A DNA stretch of 64,000 nucleotides from Aquilaria yunnanensis. Lineage: Eukaryota > Streptophyta > Magnoliopsida > Malvales > Thymelaeaceae. Shown here in pieces: positions 11,622-23,110 of the stretch. The first letter of the stretch is position 1. Every line of letters starts with the position of its first letter. The position numbers and the translations under genes were made by a program. The notes below the pieces were generated by a model. It was not told where the DNA came from and ran no database searches. It saw only the letters and a list, made by a program, of their open reading frames with translations. The DNA is taken from the NCBI GenBank assembly GCA_039654915.1, contig CM077596.1, positions 5,766,001-5,830,000 on the forward strand, written 5' to 3'.

Positions 11622-14600
11622 TCAAAGAACAAGGTTGCCTTTTTTGATTTCTTTTCTTCTTAAGCGTATGTTAGCAGCGTGAGCAATTCTTTGTTGGAAA
11701 GCTTTCCTCCTTGGTTCGGCCATTTCGCGATGTTCCTCGGCTAGGTTTAGTTTTGTCCTCAAGCCGAGATTATTTCCTCCTTCGTTGAATACTTGTATTC
11801 TTATCGAAGGTTTTATGACCTCAATGGGGATAATGGCCTCTGTCCCGTATACGAGCAAGAAAGGGGTTTCCCCCGTAGCTCTTCGGGAAGTCGTACGGTA
11901 GCTCCACAGCACACTTGGGAGCTCTCCTGCCATTTCCCTTTTGCCTCTTTTAGCCTCTTCTTCAAGCCATCTTTTATTGTCCTGTTGGATACTTCGACCT
12001 GCCCGTTACTTTGAGGGTGGGCTACTGGAGCAAAATGCATTTTTATGCCAAGGTCGGTCACGAATTCCTGGAAACCTCTGTCTGTGAACTGAGTTCCATT
12101 GTCGGCCACTATTACCCTCGGTATGCCAAATCGGCATATAATGTTCTTCCATACGAACTTTTGGGCATCCTTCGCTGAGATTGATGCCAGTGGCTCCGCT
12201 TCAATCCACTTGGTAAAGTAGTTTACTACGACTATGCAGAATTTTACTCCTTCGGGAGCGTTTGGAAGAGGTCCGATGAGGTCAATGCCCCATACGACGA
12301 AGGGGCAGGGATAATCTGCTGAGTTTATTCTTTCCGAAGGTAACTTTTGGATGTTGGCGTGCCTTTGGAAATTGTCACATCTTCAGACGAACAGCCTTGC
12401 GTCTTTCCTCAAGGTAGGCCAAAAGTAACCTTGGCAGAGTAGTACCCCAGCAAGGGCGTCTGTTCCTATACGGGAGCCACACGCTCCTTCGTGGACTTCT
12501 TCAAGTATTGTTCTAACATCATCTTTGCCTACACATTTTTATAGGGGGCTCGCGTACCCTTGCCTGTATAGTTCTTCTCCAATGAGGAAGTACCTTCCCG
12601 AGCGCTTCCGTATTTTTGCGGCCTCTTTAGGGTCTTCAGGGAGTTCTGAAGTTGCTAGATACTTCCTGATGGGATCTCGCCATCCTTCCCCCGAGGTTGC
12701 TATGCACATCAGTTCTGTGCTAGGTTGCTTCAGTACCTCGCTAGGTTCCTTGGATTTGGCCAAGGAGTCAGCTTAAGCATTATCACTTCGGGGTACGTTT
12801 TCTATTTTTACCGAATCAAACTCGCCAATGAGTTTTTTGACGAGGTCTTGATATTTTGCCAAGGTTGGATCTTTTGCCGCGTATTCCCCCTTCATATGCC
12901 GAACTACTAGTTGTGAGTCACTGTGGGCCAGGAGGTCTTTTATGCCAACTTTTCTGGCTAGTTTTAGTCCTGCTATAAGGGCCTCATATTCGGCGATGTT
13001 ATTGGTAACATCAAAACTGAATTTGATTGCCTTAGTGGCTTGCATGCCTTCGGGTCCCCGAAGGACTATTCCAGCGCCTTGGTCTTCTGCGCCTGATGCT
13101 CCATCGACAAAGAACTTCCATTCTGGGTTAACCCTTGTTCGGTCTTCCTCAGTGGTTTCGGCATTCTCTATTTCTGGGATTTCGACAATAAAGTCCGCCA
13201 GGGCCTGAGCTTTTATTGCCCTTCTTGGCTCGTAAGTAATGTCATACTCTCCAAGTTCGATACACCATTTCGATAATCTCCCCGAATGTTCTACTCTTTT
13301 CATCACGTTGCGTAGAGGCAGATTACTTCGGACAGTGATAGCGTCTCCTTGGAAGTAAGGTTGCAACCTTCTGCCCGCGAGTACTAAGGCGTAGATGGAT
13401 TTTTGGAGCAATGGGTACCTGATCTCGGTGCCATGTAGGGACTTGCTCACATAGTATACTGGCCATTGCCTCCCACCTTCTTCTTTTACTAGCACCAAAC
13501 TCACCGTTTTTTCGGTTACTGCGAGATAAAAGATGAGGGGCTCTCCTTCCTGGGTTTGTCGGAGTGTTGGTAGTTTGGTGAGGTAGTCCTTAATCTCGTC
13601 CCAAGCTTTTTGGCATTCTGAGTTCCATAGATGCTTCCGTGTTCTAGGGGCATCCTCACCTTTGGGGGATTTGGTGAGTACTTTGAAGAATGGCCGACAT
13701 CGGTCGCCATACCTGAAGATGAATCTACTGAGGGAAGTGATTTTTCCAGTGAGCCTTTATATGTCTTTGATGGATGTAGGTGTTCGGAAATTCAGCAGGG
13801 TTTTGATTTTCTCAGCGTTGGCATCTATTCCCGTTTCTAATACCACAAACCCAAGAAACTTTCCTACACTTACCCCGAAAACACATTTCTCGGGATTAAG
13901 ACGTATGCCATACTCCCGAAGTCGTTGGAAGGTTTCAGCGAGGTCGGTGATATGATTACCAGGCATTTTGGTCTTGACTATCATATCATCGACGTATACT
14001 TCCATGTTTCTTCCAATCTGGGCATCGAATACCTTGTTCATCAGCCTTTGATAGGTGGCCCCTGCATTTTTAAGCCCAAAAGGCATTCTGACGTAGCAGT
14101 AGGTGCTTGTCGCTGTGATGAAGGCTGTTTTTTCTTCATCTTCGGGGTTCATCTGAATTTGATGATATCCATTAAAGGCATCAAGGAAGCTCAGAAGCCC
14201 GTATTCGGCGGTTGCGTCTACCAGCTGATCTATGGCTGGCAGAGGATAAGAATCCTTTGGGCATGCGTCATTTAAATTTCGGAAGTCGATGCACATTCGG
14301 AGCTTCTCGCTTCCTTCCTTTGTGGCGATAACGACGTTGCTAAGCCATTCAGGGTATTTGACTTCTCTTATTACCCCGGCCTCGATGAGGCGATTGACTT
14401 TGGCTTTAACGAAGGAATTCTTATGAGCTGATAGACTTCGTTTTTTCTGCTGAACTGGTCTGGCGTTTGGCCGTACTTTAAGATTGTGGCGAATTATGTC
14501 GGGGTCGACCCCTGGCATATCTTTCGGCGAGTAGGCAAATAGATCTTTGTTCATAAACAAAAAGGATACAAGCCTCTTTTTGTCGTCCTCAACCAGTTTT

Positions 14601-15700
14601 TTCCCAATTCTGGTGTTTCGGCCAGGGATCAATTCTACGTCCTCTATTTCCGCTTTTTCGAGGCGTTCAGTTTCCTCCTCTATTGTTTCCCCATCCCTCG
14701 TGAATGCTTTTTCTTTCGCTGAAGTCTGTACTTGGATTCTTGCTGGGCTTTGTCTGGCCCTTGTGAAGACCTTTCTGACTTCGGCTTGGTCGATGAAGAT
14801 TTCCGCGTCTTCATCTTTGGTTGCGAAGGTGACCGTTAGGTACTTTACGTCCGCCCGGATGTGGAAGTTGCCCTGAGTCTGCCTTCCGAGGATAGCATTG
14901 TAAGCCAACGGCACGTCTATGACAATAAATCTTGTCTTGACAGAGGCTATTAACTCTTCCTGGCTATGGGGTGAGACTCCTTTTAACATCAGAGGCCGGT
15001 CGACATATCCGAGGGCCAGAAGTTTGGAAGGTCTGACGCCGAAGGTTGGGGAGCTGACTGAGCTGAGATCCTCCTTCGGAATGCCCAACTTAGGCAACAG
15101 ATGGGAAAAGATGACATCGGTGTTTGAACCGTCATCGAGGAGTACCCTTTTGACATCCCAGTTTCCTATTCTTGCCGTGACAAGGAGTGGGTCGTCATGG
15201 GGGAACTTTACCGTAGATCCGTCCCTACGGACGAGCCTTCTTGACGAGTCCCCGTACTCCATTACGGAGATTTCTCTTATCTTCCTCTTCCTTTCGGCCG
15301 AGGGTATCCTAGTAGTGATGGTTTGGATAACCCCCGCCGATGGTGGCAGGTTCTTTCGAGGACTTCGGTCCCGATGTCAGTCCGAGTCATACTCTTCGTC
15401 ATCCCCTCTCCTCTGCTCTTCTTTCCTTCCTTTTGGGGAGCGCATCCGTAAGTACTGGCGAAGTTGGCCCTGTTTGATCAGGGACTCAATATATTTCTTC
15501 AGCTAAAAACAATCCTCAGTGTCATGGCCATGGTCTCGGTGGTACTGATAGAATTTATTCATGTTCCTCTTGTTCTCCAAGGTCATGGCCTTTGGCCTTG
15601 GAACGGTGGTTCCTTTCCTTTCTAGCGCCATGAGGATGTTAGCTCTTGTAGTGTTTAAGGGGGTGAATGTTATCAGCCTTTCCCCCCTCTGTTTTCGGGG
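11622..15700 (-). pseudogene. Tat gag-pol, pol part: zinc knuckle region, protease, RT, RNase H, archaeal-type RNase H, integrase
   Basis: One main frame runs from about 15,700 to 11,940. The knuckle-like YHRDHGHDTEDCF lies near 15,550. Protease follows (LLDDGSNTDVIF, around 15,130). RT carries YPEWLSNVVIATK, RMCIDFRNLNDACPKDSYP, and YVDD at 13,985-13,996. The first RNase H (13,550-13,200) lacks the usual TDAS motif, as in other Tat elements. The second (13,120-12,760) keeps VDGAS, AEYEAL and SDSQLV, the acquired archaeal-type RNase H. Integrase has the HHCC region near 12,500-12,370 and a DD35E core (GIDLIGP, VADNGTQFTD, NGQVEVSNRT). Stops at about 13,755, 12,772, 12,537 and 12,379 and a one-base frameshift near 11,935 break it; several stops fit C-to-T decay of Gln or Arg codons. 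Confidence 0.92.
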
Positions 15701-16930
15701 CCTTTCTCCCTCGTTCTAATGTCGAGTCTGATGACTGGGCCCTTCGGCATGAGGGTGCTCTCCTTTTGGTCCTCCCATCCTAAGCTCCTCGGGCCATCAT
15801 ATGCTGTTCGGCCCTTCTGTAAAACTCCCCGAGGGTCTCTGGGGGATCCTTTGAAAACTCGTAGAATAGTTGGGAGTCCCTTCGAAGTCCTCTAATCATC
15901 GCGAGAATGCGAATTTCTGGCCGAAAGTCGGGCACGCTCAGCGCCTCTTGATTGAACCTTTCAACATAGTCGCGGATGATCTCCCCACCTCGCTGGGCTA
16001 TGTCGAACATTTGAACTGGCATTTTAGCAGTTGGCCTACTGCTGATAAACTGCTAGGTGAAGGCAGTGGATAGCTCTTGAAAGCTCAACAAGCTTCCGTG
16101 GGCCATAGAGTTGTACCATGCCGTTGCTGGACCCGAAAGTGTTACTTCGAAGCACTTGCAGAGTGTAGCGTCATCTGCGCCATGGAGTACCATGCTTCAC
16201 TTATACTTTGTCAGGTGCGCCTGAGGGTCACTTCGCCCGTCATAAGTTTCTAGGCGAGGTACCCTGAAATCGCTGGGCATGGGCGCCTCCACCACTTCGC
16301 GCATGAAAGGTAACTCTTCTCCGGTGTAAGAGTCTGACAGCCTGGACCAGACTGGCTTTCGGGAGAGTTACCTCTCAACCTTTTCCAGTCTTCCTAGGAT
16401 TTTCTCCATGAGGACAGTCGTGCTGACTTCTCCTTACTGCCATGTGGCCGTCGGTAATGGCGAACTTCTTCTCCTCCTCGAGGAATGACTTTGGCGGTGA
16501 GGAGACTGGGACCTTTGATGAGGGGATGCACTCCGTTGGTAAGAGGGTCTAGTCTCTTTTGGGGCTCCCCTTCTGGTAGGTCGTACCTCAACGGGTTCGT
16601 TTTCTGTTAAGGAGGCATCAAGGGAGTCCCCGCTCCCTGAACTTCGGTGGGTGGACCTGGAACCCCTTTCCCGACGAGTAGCCGGGGGCGAGGCCCTCCA
16701 GGCCAGAGGAGGTTGGGGCAACCTCTGATCAAGCTATTGAGTCAATTCGGCGATGATGGAGCGTTGGAAGTCTCATAGGAAGCTCATCGTCACCGTTACA
16801 GGGCGGTTGTCCTCCGGCACAGAAGTCTTTGCCACAGGCGGGGTGGTCGCCGGCTGAGCCTCAGGCGCAGGGGGGATCTTGGAATCCCTTTGTCCTTTAA
16901 GCGCGGAGTCTCTACGACGGTGACATGGGA
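15701..16930 (-). pseudogene. Tat gag
   Basis: The minus strand starts with an Arg/Ser/Pro-rich N-terminal segment (16,721-16,434; SASPHQRSQSPHRQSHSSRR). The retrotransposon gag domain follows from about 16,330: LPFMREVVEAPMPSDFRVPR, LETYDGRSDPQAHL, TAWYNSMAHGSL, then MPVQMFDIAQRGGEIIRDYV and FYRRAEQHMMARGA ending at 15,780. Stops and frame changes occur near 16,380, 16,210, 16,050 and 15,780. The capsid-forming role is known for the family. The start codon cannot be fixed because the first 200 bp after the PBS are in another frame. Confidence 0.85.
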
Positions 16931-16937
16931 AAGAGTT

Positions 16938-16953
16938 CCCACAGATGGCACCA
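16938..16953 (-). other. Primer-binding-site region of the Tat element
   Basis: Two bases inside the 5' LTR end the minus strand reads TGGTGCCATCTGTGGG, where a tRNA primer site belongs. It resembles the TGGCGCC(G/A)TCTGTGGG word common in plant gypsy elements. I do not assign the tRNA. Confidence 0.6.
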
Positions 16954-16955
16954 AA

Positions 16956-17767
16956 TGGTGCCCGATGGCAATTTCGTCATGTAGCATGGTAGGAGCGAGG
17001 GGGACTTCTGGCGGAGGAGAGCACCTGAGGAAAAGGTTTCCCAGGGGAGGGTACCTGAAATGCTTAGAAGACAGAAGTTAAGAGGTACCCGGGGTGTGTT
17101 TCCGAGGAGGAGCCTCCGACGCCCAAGTCAGTATTTGGGAGATATGGAGGTAATAGATAGCAGAGAAGTATGGTCTCTTGTGTGCCAAGACCTCTGTTTA
17201 CCTGGGGTGTTTTCCGGATGTTTATAGAGGGGCGAACAGTAGTAGTTCTCCTCTTGTGGCCATCCCAGATTGTGACACGTGTTCGGTGGGATGCGATCCA
17301 CATCTTCGAGGGATGAGAGGACACCCATCCGGTCATAGGCCGCAGGGCTAGGAGCCTAGGTGACCCGAGAGTGGCATGCAAGAGTGTCCCTGCAAGCGGC
17401 GTGTCAGAACGTGTCTGGGAGTGGCATGTCAGGGATGTGTCAGAGGTTCCTTAATTGCTCATGTCGTACTGCCGAGGTCCCTTTTGGTAGAAGAGACCTC
17501 TTCGGAGAAGGACTCGTCTTCCGAGGTTTCCTTAATATCGCAGGAGTATATTTCCTAAGGGTGACCTTCCTCAGGGACACCCCTACTTTCGAGGATGGCT
17601 TAATCGTCCCCCCGAGGTTGGCACTGTCGTTTCTTGGAACGGAAAATTGCCGAGGTCGGATTTGGGAGGTCGAACATCCTTCTTTCCGTGGCGGGTGGTT
17701 TCTCCTCCGAGGTTGGTGCTTTGTCCGAACCTATGGGTTCGAAGGGTGATAGGCACCTCGGCTATCA
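16956..17767 (-). repeat. 5' LTR of the Tat element
   Basis: Matches the left LTR end to end, with a 3-bp length difference near 17,106-17,115. TATA box CTATAAACA (minus) at 17,219-17,227. TG...CA ends on the minus strand and target duplication ATAGG outside. Confidence 0.93.
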
Positions 17768-17840
17768 ATAGGTATATTGTATATATTATACTACAATATA
17801 ACTCAACCCATATGTTTTATAACCCAACCCATATAACCCA

Positions 17841-20495
17841 TGTGGCGGAACAGGGCCCTAGTGCCCTGAATTGCTAACACTGGTAGGCTCTAGGGAACTA
17901 TGATCCCACTTAAGTTACAATTGGCTAGTTATTACTCGTAAGGTATCTTAAATCATTACGTGCAACTAGTTACTTAGCCTACCCTGCATAAGAGATATGC
18001 ATGCGTTGTCCTGGCTATGCAATAATAATTAAATTAAAACTTCATCGAAAACAGTGCCGCGGCAATTAATGAAAACATAAATCAAGTAAGCCAAGACATA
18101 AATCTTTAGTTGCTTTAACTTCAAGTAACAACTACGTGCATACATTTCCAACTTATATGCACCCAAATGTAACTCTAGTGTTATACACACCAATGGTCAT
18201 TAGTATAAGCAATCTATGTATGAAATTACCATACATACTAAAAGAAGCATCTCCTAACTACTAAGATCCATCCTTAGCTCTTCACCCAAGCAAGCTAGCT
18301 TCAAGTGATGAGCTACATTTTCCTTGTACTCACTTAGCCTCAATTGTAAGGCAAACACTTTGGTCAGTACTTACTTATGCCGTAAGTAACTTAGAAAACA
18401 TGGAGTTTCCTACTTAGAGAATACCTTTGAACCAATAAAACTTAGCTTTAACAGCTGCCCCTTACCAACTGTTAAGCCCAAACAAGACTGCTTAAACCTG
18501 CACAACACTTAAGGGGTGAGTACTCCAAAGTACTCAGTAAGGGATTAGTACCTGCAGGGAAAAGCAATGCATGCATACAAAGCACAACAAGCATATAAAT
18601 AGACAGCATACAAACAAAACAAGCAATCAACAAGATAACCAGGAGCAGGAAAATAAACAACAAACAATGCAAGTGATGGATGGATGGATGGATGAATGAG
18701 TTATGCACATGCAAATGCACTTAGGACTTCCTTACACCCGTAGGTGTTGGACTTGTCGTGAGCTCTTACGACTGGGGTACTTGGATACTGGCCCTCGTAT
18801 CCTATGCTAGCACTTAACTACTAACCCCTTGAAGTCCTCTTACGGGCACCTTAGAGTAAGACCTTGCTTACTCAACCTTACCTGCCTTGACGAGCTACTT
18901 AGAGTAAGTTTCCACTTACTCACTCCTTACCCGTCTCTTCCCTTAACTTATTGTGCAGAGTAGCTACCTTATGTGGTTCAACTTACCAAGTTTTTGAAGC
19001 TTAGCTTAGGGCCCCTTAGTGGCTTACTTACCAAACTATAAAGTTTGGTTGGGATTCTCTTAGGTTTCCTTTTCATTGACCATAGGTTTATGACATTCTA
19101 CTCGGCCAACGAAGAGTCTGAAACCCGACTTAATCCCCTTAGTGCTCACTTGAGAACTGAAGCACTTTAACTTCCTTAGCCACCACTACTTACCCTTCCT
19201 TAACCACACCACTTAGCTACTACCTATATAATGCATCATTCCCGACTTAGGAATGAGTTCTAGACCGAACAGAGGCTACGGAACGTCTTAACTTAGCCTA
19301 GGGATGGAAACTGAGAGTTTGAGACACTCTTAGGATGCCCGGAGCTTGAAGGCAAAATGCCTTGGCGGCGCCGTTGGCTACGCGTCGCCAAAGGCATCAG
19401 CGTTCGGAGAACTTTCGCATTTCTTGGCGACGCGTCTCCAACTCGCGTCGCCAATGGTGTCGAAACTGGTGACGCGTCTCCAATGCTTTCCAGCATTGCG
19501 CAAAAGCGTGCGTTCTTGCACGAAAACTGCTCAAACTCCTTCATCCCATAACCAAATCACTTGGGTCTTGTTTCTAACTCATTCCCACACAAAAGACTAC
19601 ATTTTTATGCATTATTTGAGCTTAATCTTGAAAGCAAGAACAAGCTATGAGCACCTCCAAGCTCCAATGGGTTCCCTTGAGTTCCAAGCTTGAAATCAAC
19701 CAAATTGGACACCAATAGCACGAAGTTAAGACCATTTCTAACCATTTAACAACCTTAAAACTAACCCATAAGGATCAAATACGTTTACCTTTGGGTTTGA
19801 ACCAAAAACTTGCAAGAACAACTCCAAATGCACCAATTCCATCAAAAACGAGCTAAGGGCTTGTTGGGATTGCTTCGGGACCTTCGAATTCCATGAAAAC
19901 TTGAGTGATTTGGGAGGTTTGGGGGGTAGAAAGCAAGGGAGAAAGAAGAGCTACGAAAATGGCTAATGGGGGAGATGATGAATAGTGTCATCTCCTCCAT
20001 TTAAACCAATTTAGCCCAACTTCTTCCTCTTGTCACTTTGGCCCTCAAACTAAATTTTGAATCACTTAGGCCACTTAAACACTCCCATTTCTATCACTCC
20101 TTGGTCCCAAAGGAAGGTTATTCTTACCTAAACACGCTGCCCTTGCATCACCTAAGCCATTATAAGACATAATAGCTTAAATTCTTACTTAGTGCATTTT
20201 TCACCCTTAACTTAAGCTTTTGGTTCAAATGGCTATAAATTCCTATGGTCTTAACTTAACTAGCTCAAAACACTTGCATGGACCTAATCTTACCAAAATT
20301 ACGATCATGCCACTGACTTGGGCCAAAATTACCATTTTGCCCTTTTTGCCCCTTAGGTGCCAATTACCCTTTGGAACTCAATTTAACCTCAACTAGCTTG
20401 CTTTCCTTGCTTAATACTACTTATTGAGGGAAAAATACTTGGGATTCACTTACCTCGACATTTAATGTAGAGGAAATACTAGGAGAGCCTTTACA
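17841..20495 (-). mobile_element. Solo LTR of a Ty3/gypsy element (chromovirus-like), 2,655 bp
   Basis: The 5-bp duplication ACCCA flanks it exactly (17,836-17,840 and 20,496-20,500). On the minus strand it starts TGTAAAGGCTCTCC and ends TTCCGCCACA. A cluster of GGCGACGCGTC / GCGTCGCCA words at 19,365-19,485, common in plant Del/Tekay-type LTRs, forms a GC-rich island. No internal retrotransposon sequence lies on either side, so it is a solo LTR. Short ORFs here (18,472-18,720, 19,293-19,693) are not genes. Superfamily is likely, lineage less so. Confidence 0.85.
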
Positions 20496-20500
20496 ACCCA

Positions 20501-21660
20501 GCCCCTTATATATACATGACAACCCAACACTCTCCCCCCTCAAACCGTAATATTTGCCCCCACCTACCGCTCTACCTTATCTCTCTCAACTCCTCTCAGA
20601 ATCTCTCTTGGCCCTCTCTCGCCTCTTTCAATTCCCTCATCTATCATCAAAACTCTTTGTTGCGTCCCTATACACGTTACCTCTTTGTCTTGCCATCATC
20701 TCGGTTTCTCTGTTGCTGTCGTTGTCCATCATCCTCTCTCCAACTTGTCCTTTCCTCTTTCACAAAAGCACAAATCTGATCATCGTCCTTTCAGTCATCC
20801 ATGTGCCATTCTCGTCGCCCTTTCTCGCTCCCTTGGCACCGTTTAACTCACCATCCTAGCTGTCCAAACGCCATCCTCCTTAGGCTCATTGGACACCTCA
20901 TTTTCCGGCTACTATCCGATATAGGTTATTTCCAATTAGATTTCATTTTTACAATATTGTATATGTATCCTTAATTTGATTTCGGATTGTTGGATTTTGA
21001 ATTTGAATTAGATTGGTGGAGTTGTTGGATTAGATTAATTGGTGGAGTTGTTAGATTAGATCGATTGATGGAGATGTTGGATTTCGAATTAGATCTGATT
21101 TCGGGTTTTATTTTTGTGTTTGTTGTGATTTATTGAGGATTATTGTTTGATGTGATGAATTTTTTTGATTTTGAATTTTATCATTTCTAATCCGAATGCT
21201 CAATCTAATTTTTTTTTTAGTTGAATGCTCAATCGATGGATCTGATGAATCTTGTTGTGCCTTTTCTGTTTGAATTTATTTTTTCAAATCCTGTTTGATT
21301 GTTGAACCATGTTTTTATTTTTAGTGATTTTTTATTTTTTTTAATAATTTTTATTTTTTAAAAAAAAATTTTAGTTATTTTTTAAATTGTTAGCACATTT
21401 CAGTTAATTTTTGGAAAATATAAAATACAATTTTAGAAATTTTTCTTGAATCATATAATTTTTTGTGCTAATATAATCTTAGTAATTATAATTCTGGTAA
21501 ATATAATTTTTGTGAATATAAAATATAGAATATGATTTTCTTATATATATATTCTAGTTAATATAAAATGTGATTTTAATAAATAAGAAACATATTTTTA
21601 AAATATATTTTTTGTAAATATAAAAATATAATTTAAGTATATTTTTTTAATTTTTTTGAA
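20501..21660 (+). other. Promoter-like and leader-like segment inside the right part of the CACTA element
   Basis: TTATATATA at about 20,506 is followed by a C/T-rich stretch (20,520-20,860) like a plant 5' leader, then T-rich sequence with several GGAGTTGTTGGATTAGAT-like repeats (about 21,010-21,090), then AT-rich DNA to the subterminal repeats. Overlapping ORFs at 20,516-20,779 and 20,554-20,859 are Leu/Ser/Pro-rich and match nothing I know. It may be a captured gene start or an internal promoter of the CACTA element. Confidence 0.35.
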
Positions 21661-22871
21661 TAAAATTTGCAACAGCCAAGCCGTTGGAAACTTCCATCGA
21701 TTTATACTGTTGGTGTATTTCCAACGGCCTAGCCATTGGAAAACCATTCGGCCGTTGGAATATAACTATGTGTGAATTTCCAACAGCTCACCTTCCAATG
21801 GCTAACCATAGAGTCGTTGCAAAATTTTTTAACAACGTTTCATTTACCAATGGTGTAGTTGCCGTTGGAAAACCCAAATTTTCCAATGTAAAGCCGTTAG
21901 AAATGGTCATTGGAAAAATGGTTTTTTTAAGTAATGACTTTAAGTGTACAATTATATAGGCTCTTATTACATTAACAATGATCATAAATCACATTTATGA
22001 CTTGGCAAAACATCATTGATTAACAATGATCATAAATCACATTAACAATGATCATAAACAATCAGTAATGTCTAACAACAAATCATTGCTACCCAAGTGA
22101 CAAGATAGTCAATGACTTGGCAAAACATCTATGATCATTATTTGTATATGCCTTCATCCCTTTGTCCAAGATATCATGACCGAGTATAAGATATGGAATG
22201 TGTCATCCTTGTATAGCCTAATTTATGGTTTCTTGATTCATAAATGGACTAACTAAAATTGATGACATTGATATCCCATATCAACTCATCTGAACATGGT
22301 CATTCATTTCCTAAGTCTCACTCAATCAATGGGTTTAGAGATATCACTCCCGTTATATAGGAGGGACAAATTTCATCTTGATCATACAAATCCCTCTGTA
22401 TGATATGTGATATACTCAATGACTACCTTTATGTTTACTCAGTTATGAGCAACAAAAAGTGTTATCAAAGTATGTTATTCACATGTAGGAAACCTTGATG
22501 ATCTCAGGCCAACGAACTACATATATCATGATTACTATGAGAACCACTTATGACATTCATGTAACAATCCATGTGGCGGTCTTTTGACCAGTTAGTCCAG
22601 TATACAAGTTCTTCAACTTGTACCCATATATAGACTACATATCTTATATTATTTTTCACATATGTTAATCTTTAAGTATTATTGCAACTCATTCCACAAT
22701 AATACTAGATTAGGGACGTTTAAGAATACTATTATTCTAAGGTTATAATTATGTTTTATTATGTTACGTAGAAATAAACAATAAATACAATTATTGGAAT
22801 AATGTTTCAATAAAATATTACAACTCAATGTGCAAAATACAATCATCTTATGACCAGCTTTAACATTAACA

Positions 22872-23110
22872 CATGTTAGTCTTTTGGAACTTAAAAATAT
22901 TCAACATATAACGTACCTGGTGATGACTGAGGATATGTTCATAGGGGAGGACACTAGTGTAGTCATAACCTTGTAAACCCCTTTGACTTCTTCTCTTGAA
23001 TAAATTCTCATCATCAAAACCTCCCTCTTGCACACAATGAGTAAAACCATTTCAATGAATACCCAAAAAACTACACAAGATTTATCAAAGCTCTAAATTA
23101 AAATTAGAAT
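22872..23110. other. Short AT-rich stretch between the copia LTR and the gypsy gag remnant
   Basis: No coding or repeat signal recognised. It probably belongs to the untranslated part of the adjacent gypsy remnant. Confidence 0.35.

Larger units (their letters stand above)
7105..17767 (-). mobile_element. Tat-lineage Ty3/gypsy LTR retrotransposon, nearly complete, 10.66 kb
   Basis: LTRs of 809 bp (7,105-7,913) and 812 bp (16,956-17,767) are flanked by the 5-bp duplication ATAGG (7,100-7,104 and 17,768-17,772). gag-pol runs on the minus strand, so the right LTR is the 5' one. Domain order is gag, protease, reverse transcriptase, RNase H, a second RNase H, integrase: the Tat arrangement. Between pol and the 3' LTR lies 3.7 kb with an oppositely oriented spliced gene. 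By hand count the LTRs differ at about 48 of 809 aligned positions, mostly transitions, so the insertion is not recent. Stops and at least two frameshifts make it non-autonomous today. Confidence 0.93.
6629..21936. mobile_element. CACTA (En/Spm-type) DNA transposon, non-autonomous as seen, carrying nested insertions
   Basis: The left end begins CACTACTAAAAAAAAGTC. The right end, reverse-complemented, begins CATTACTTAAAAAAACC. Both ends are rich in short copies of TTCCAACGGC / GCCGTTGGAA in both orientations (6,650-6,755 and 21,675-21,915), the subterminal repeats typical of CACTA elements. Flanking bases are GCT at 6,626-6,628 and ACT at 21,937-21,939, a 3-bp target duplication with one change. 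Without the two LTR insertions about 1.9 kb of the element remains: AT-rich microsatellite-like sequence near the left end and a promoter-like segment on the right. I see no transposase. Confidence 0.8.
6091..22871 (-). mobile_element. Ty1/copia 5' LTR, split by a CACTA element
   Basis: The LTR consists of 6,091-6,628 and 21,937-22,871, together about 1.47 kb. It matches two solo LTRs in this window along its whole length (44,456-45,865 minus and 50,661-52,097 plus). Shared stretches include the (T/C)AATGATCATAAATCACATT block and the segment naming GGGACGTTTAAGAATA. A TATA-like CTATATATAAGG lies on the minus strand near 6,460. The minus-strand 3' end is ACCCTTCA, followed by the PBS. A target duplication at the outer end (after 22,871) cannot be checked because the other end is outside the window. 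The small ORF at 6,081-6,302 is LTR sequence, not a gene. Confidence 0.85.

Noticed and set aside
13625..15506. Plus-strand frames such as 13,925-14,275, 14,547-14,876 and 14,919-15,506
   Set aside because: Shadows of the minus-strand protease and reverse transcriptase, which carry clear family motifs.
19293..19693. Overlapping frames with GDASP-type repeats
   Set aside because: They come from repeated GGCGACGCGTC words in a solo LTR with a perfect target duplication.
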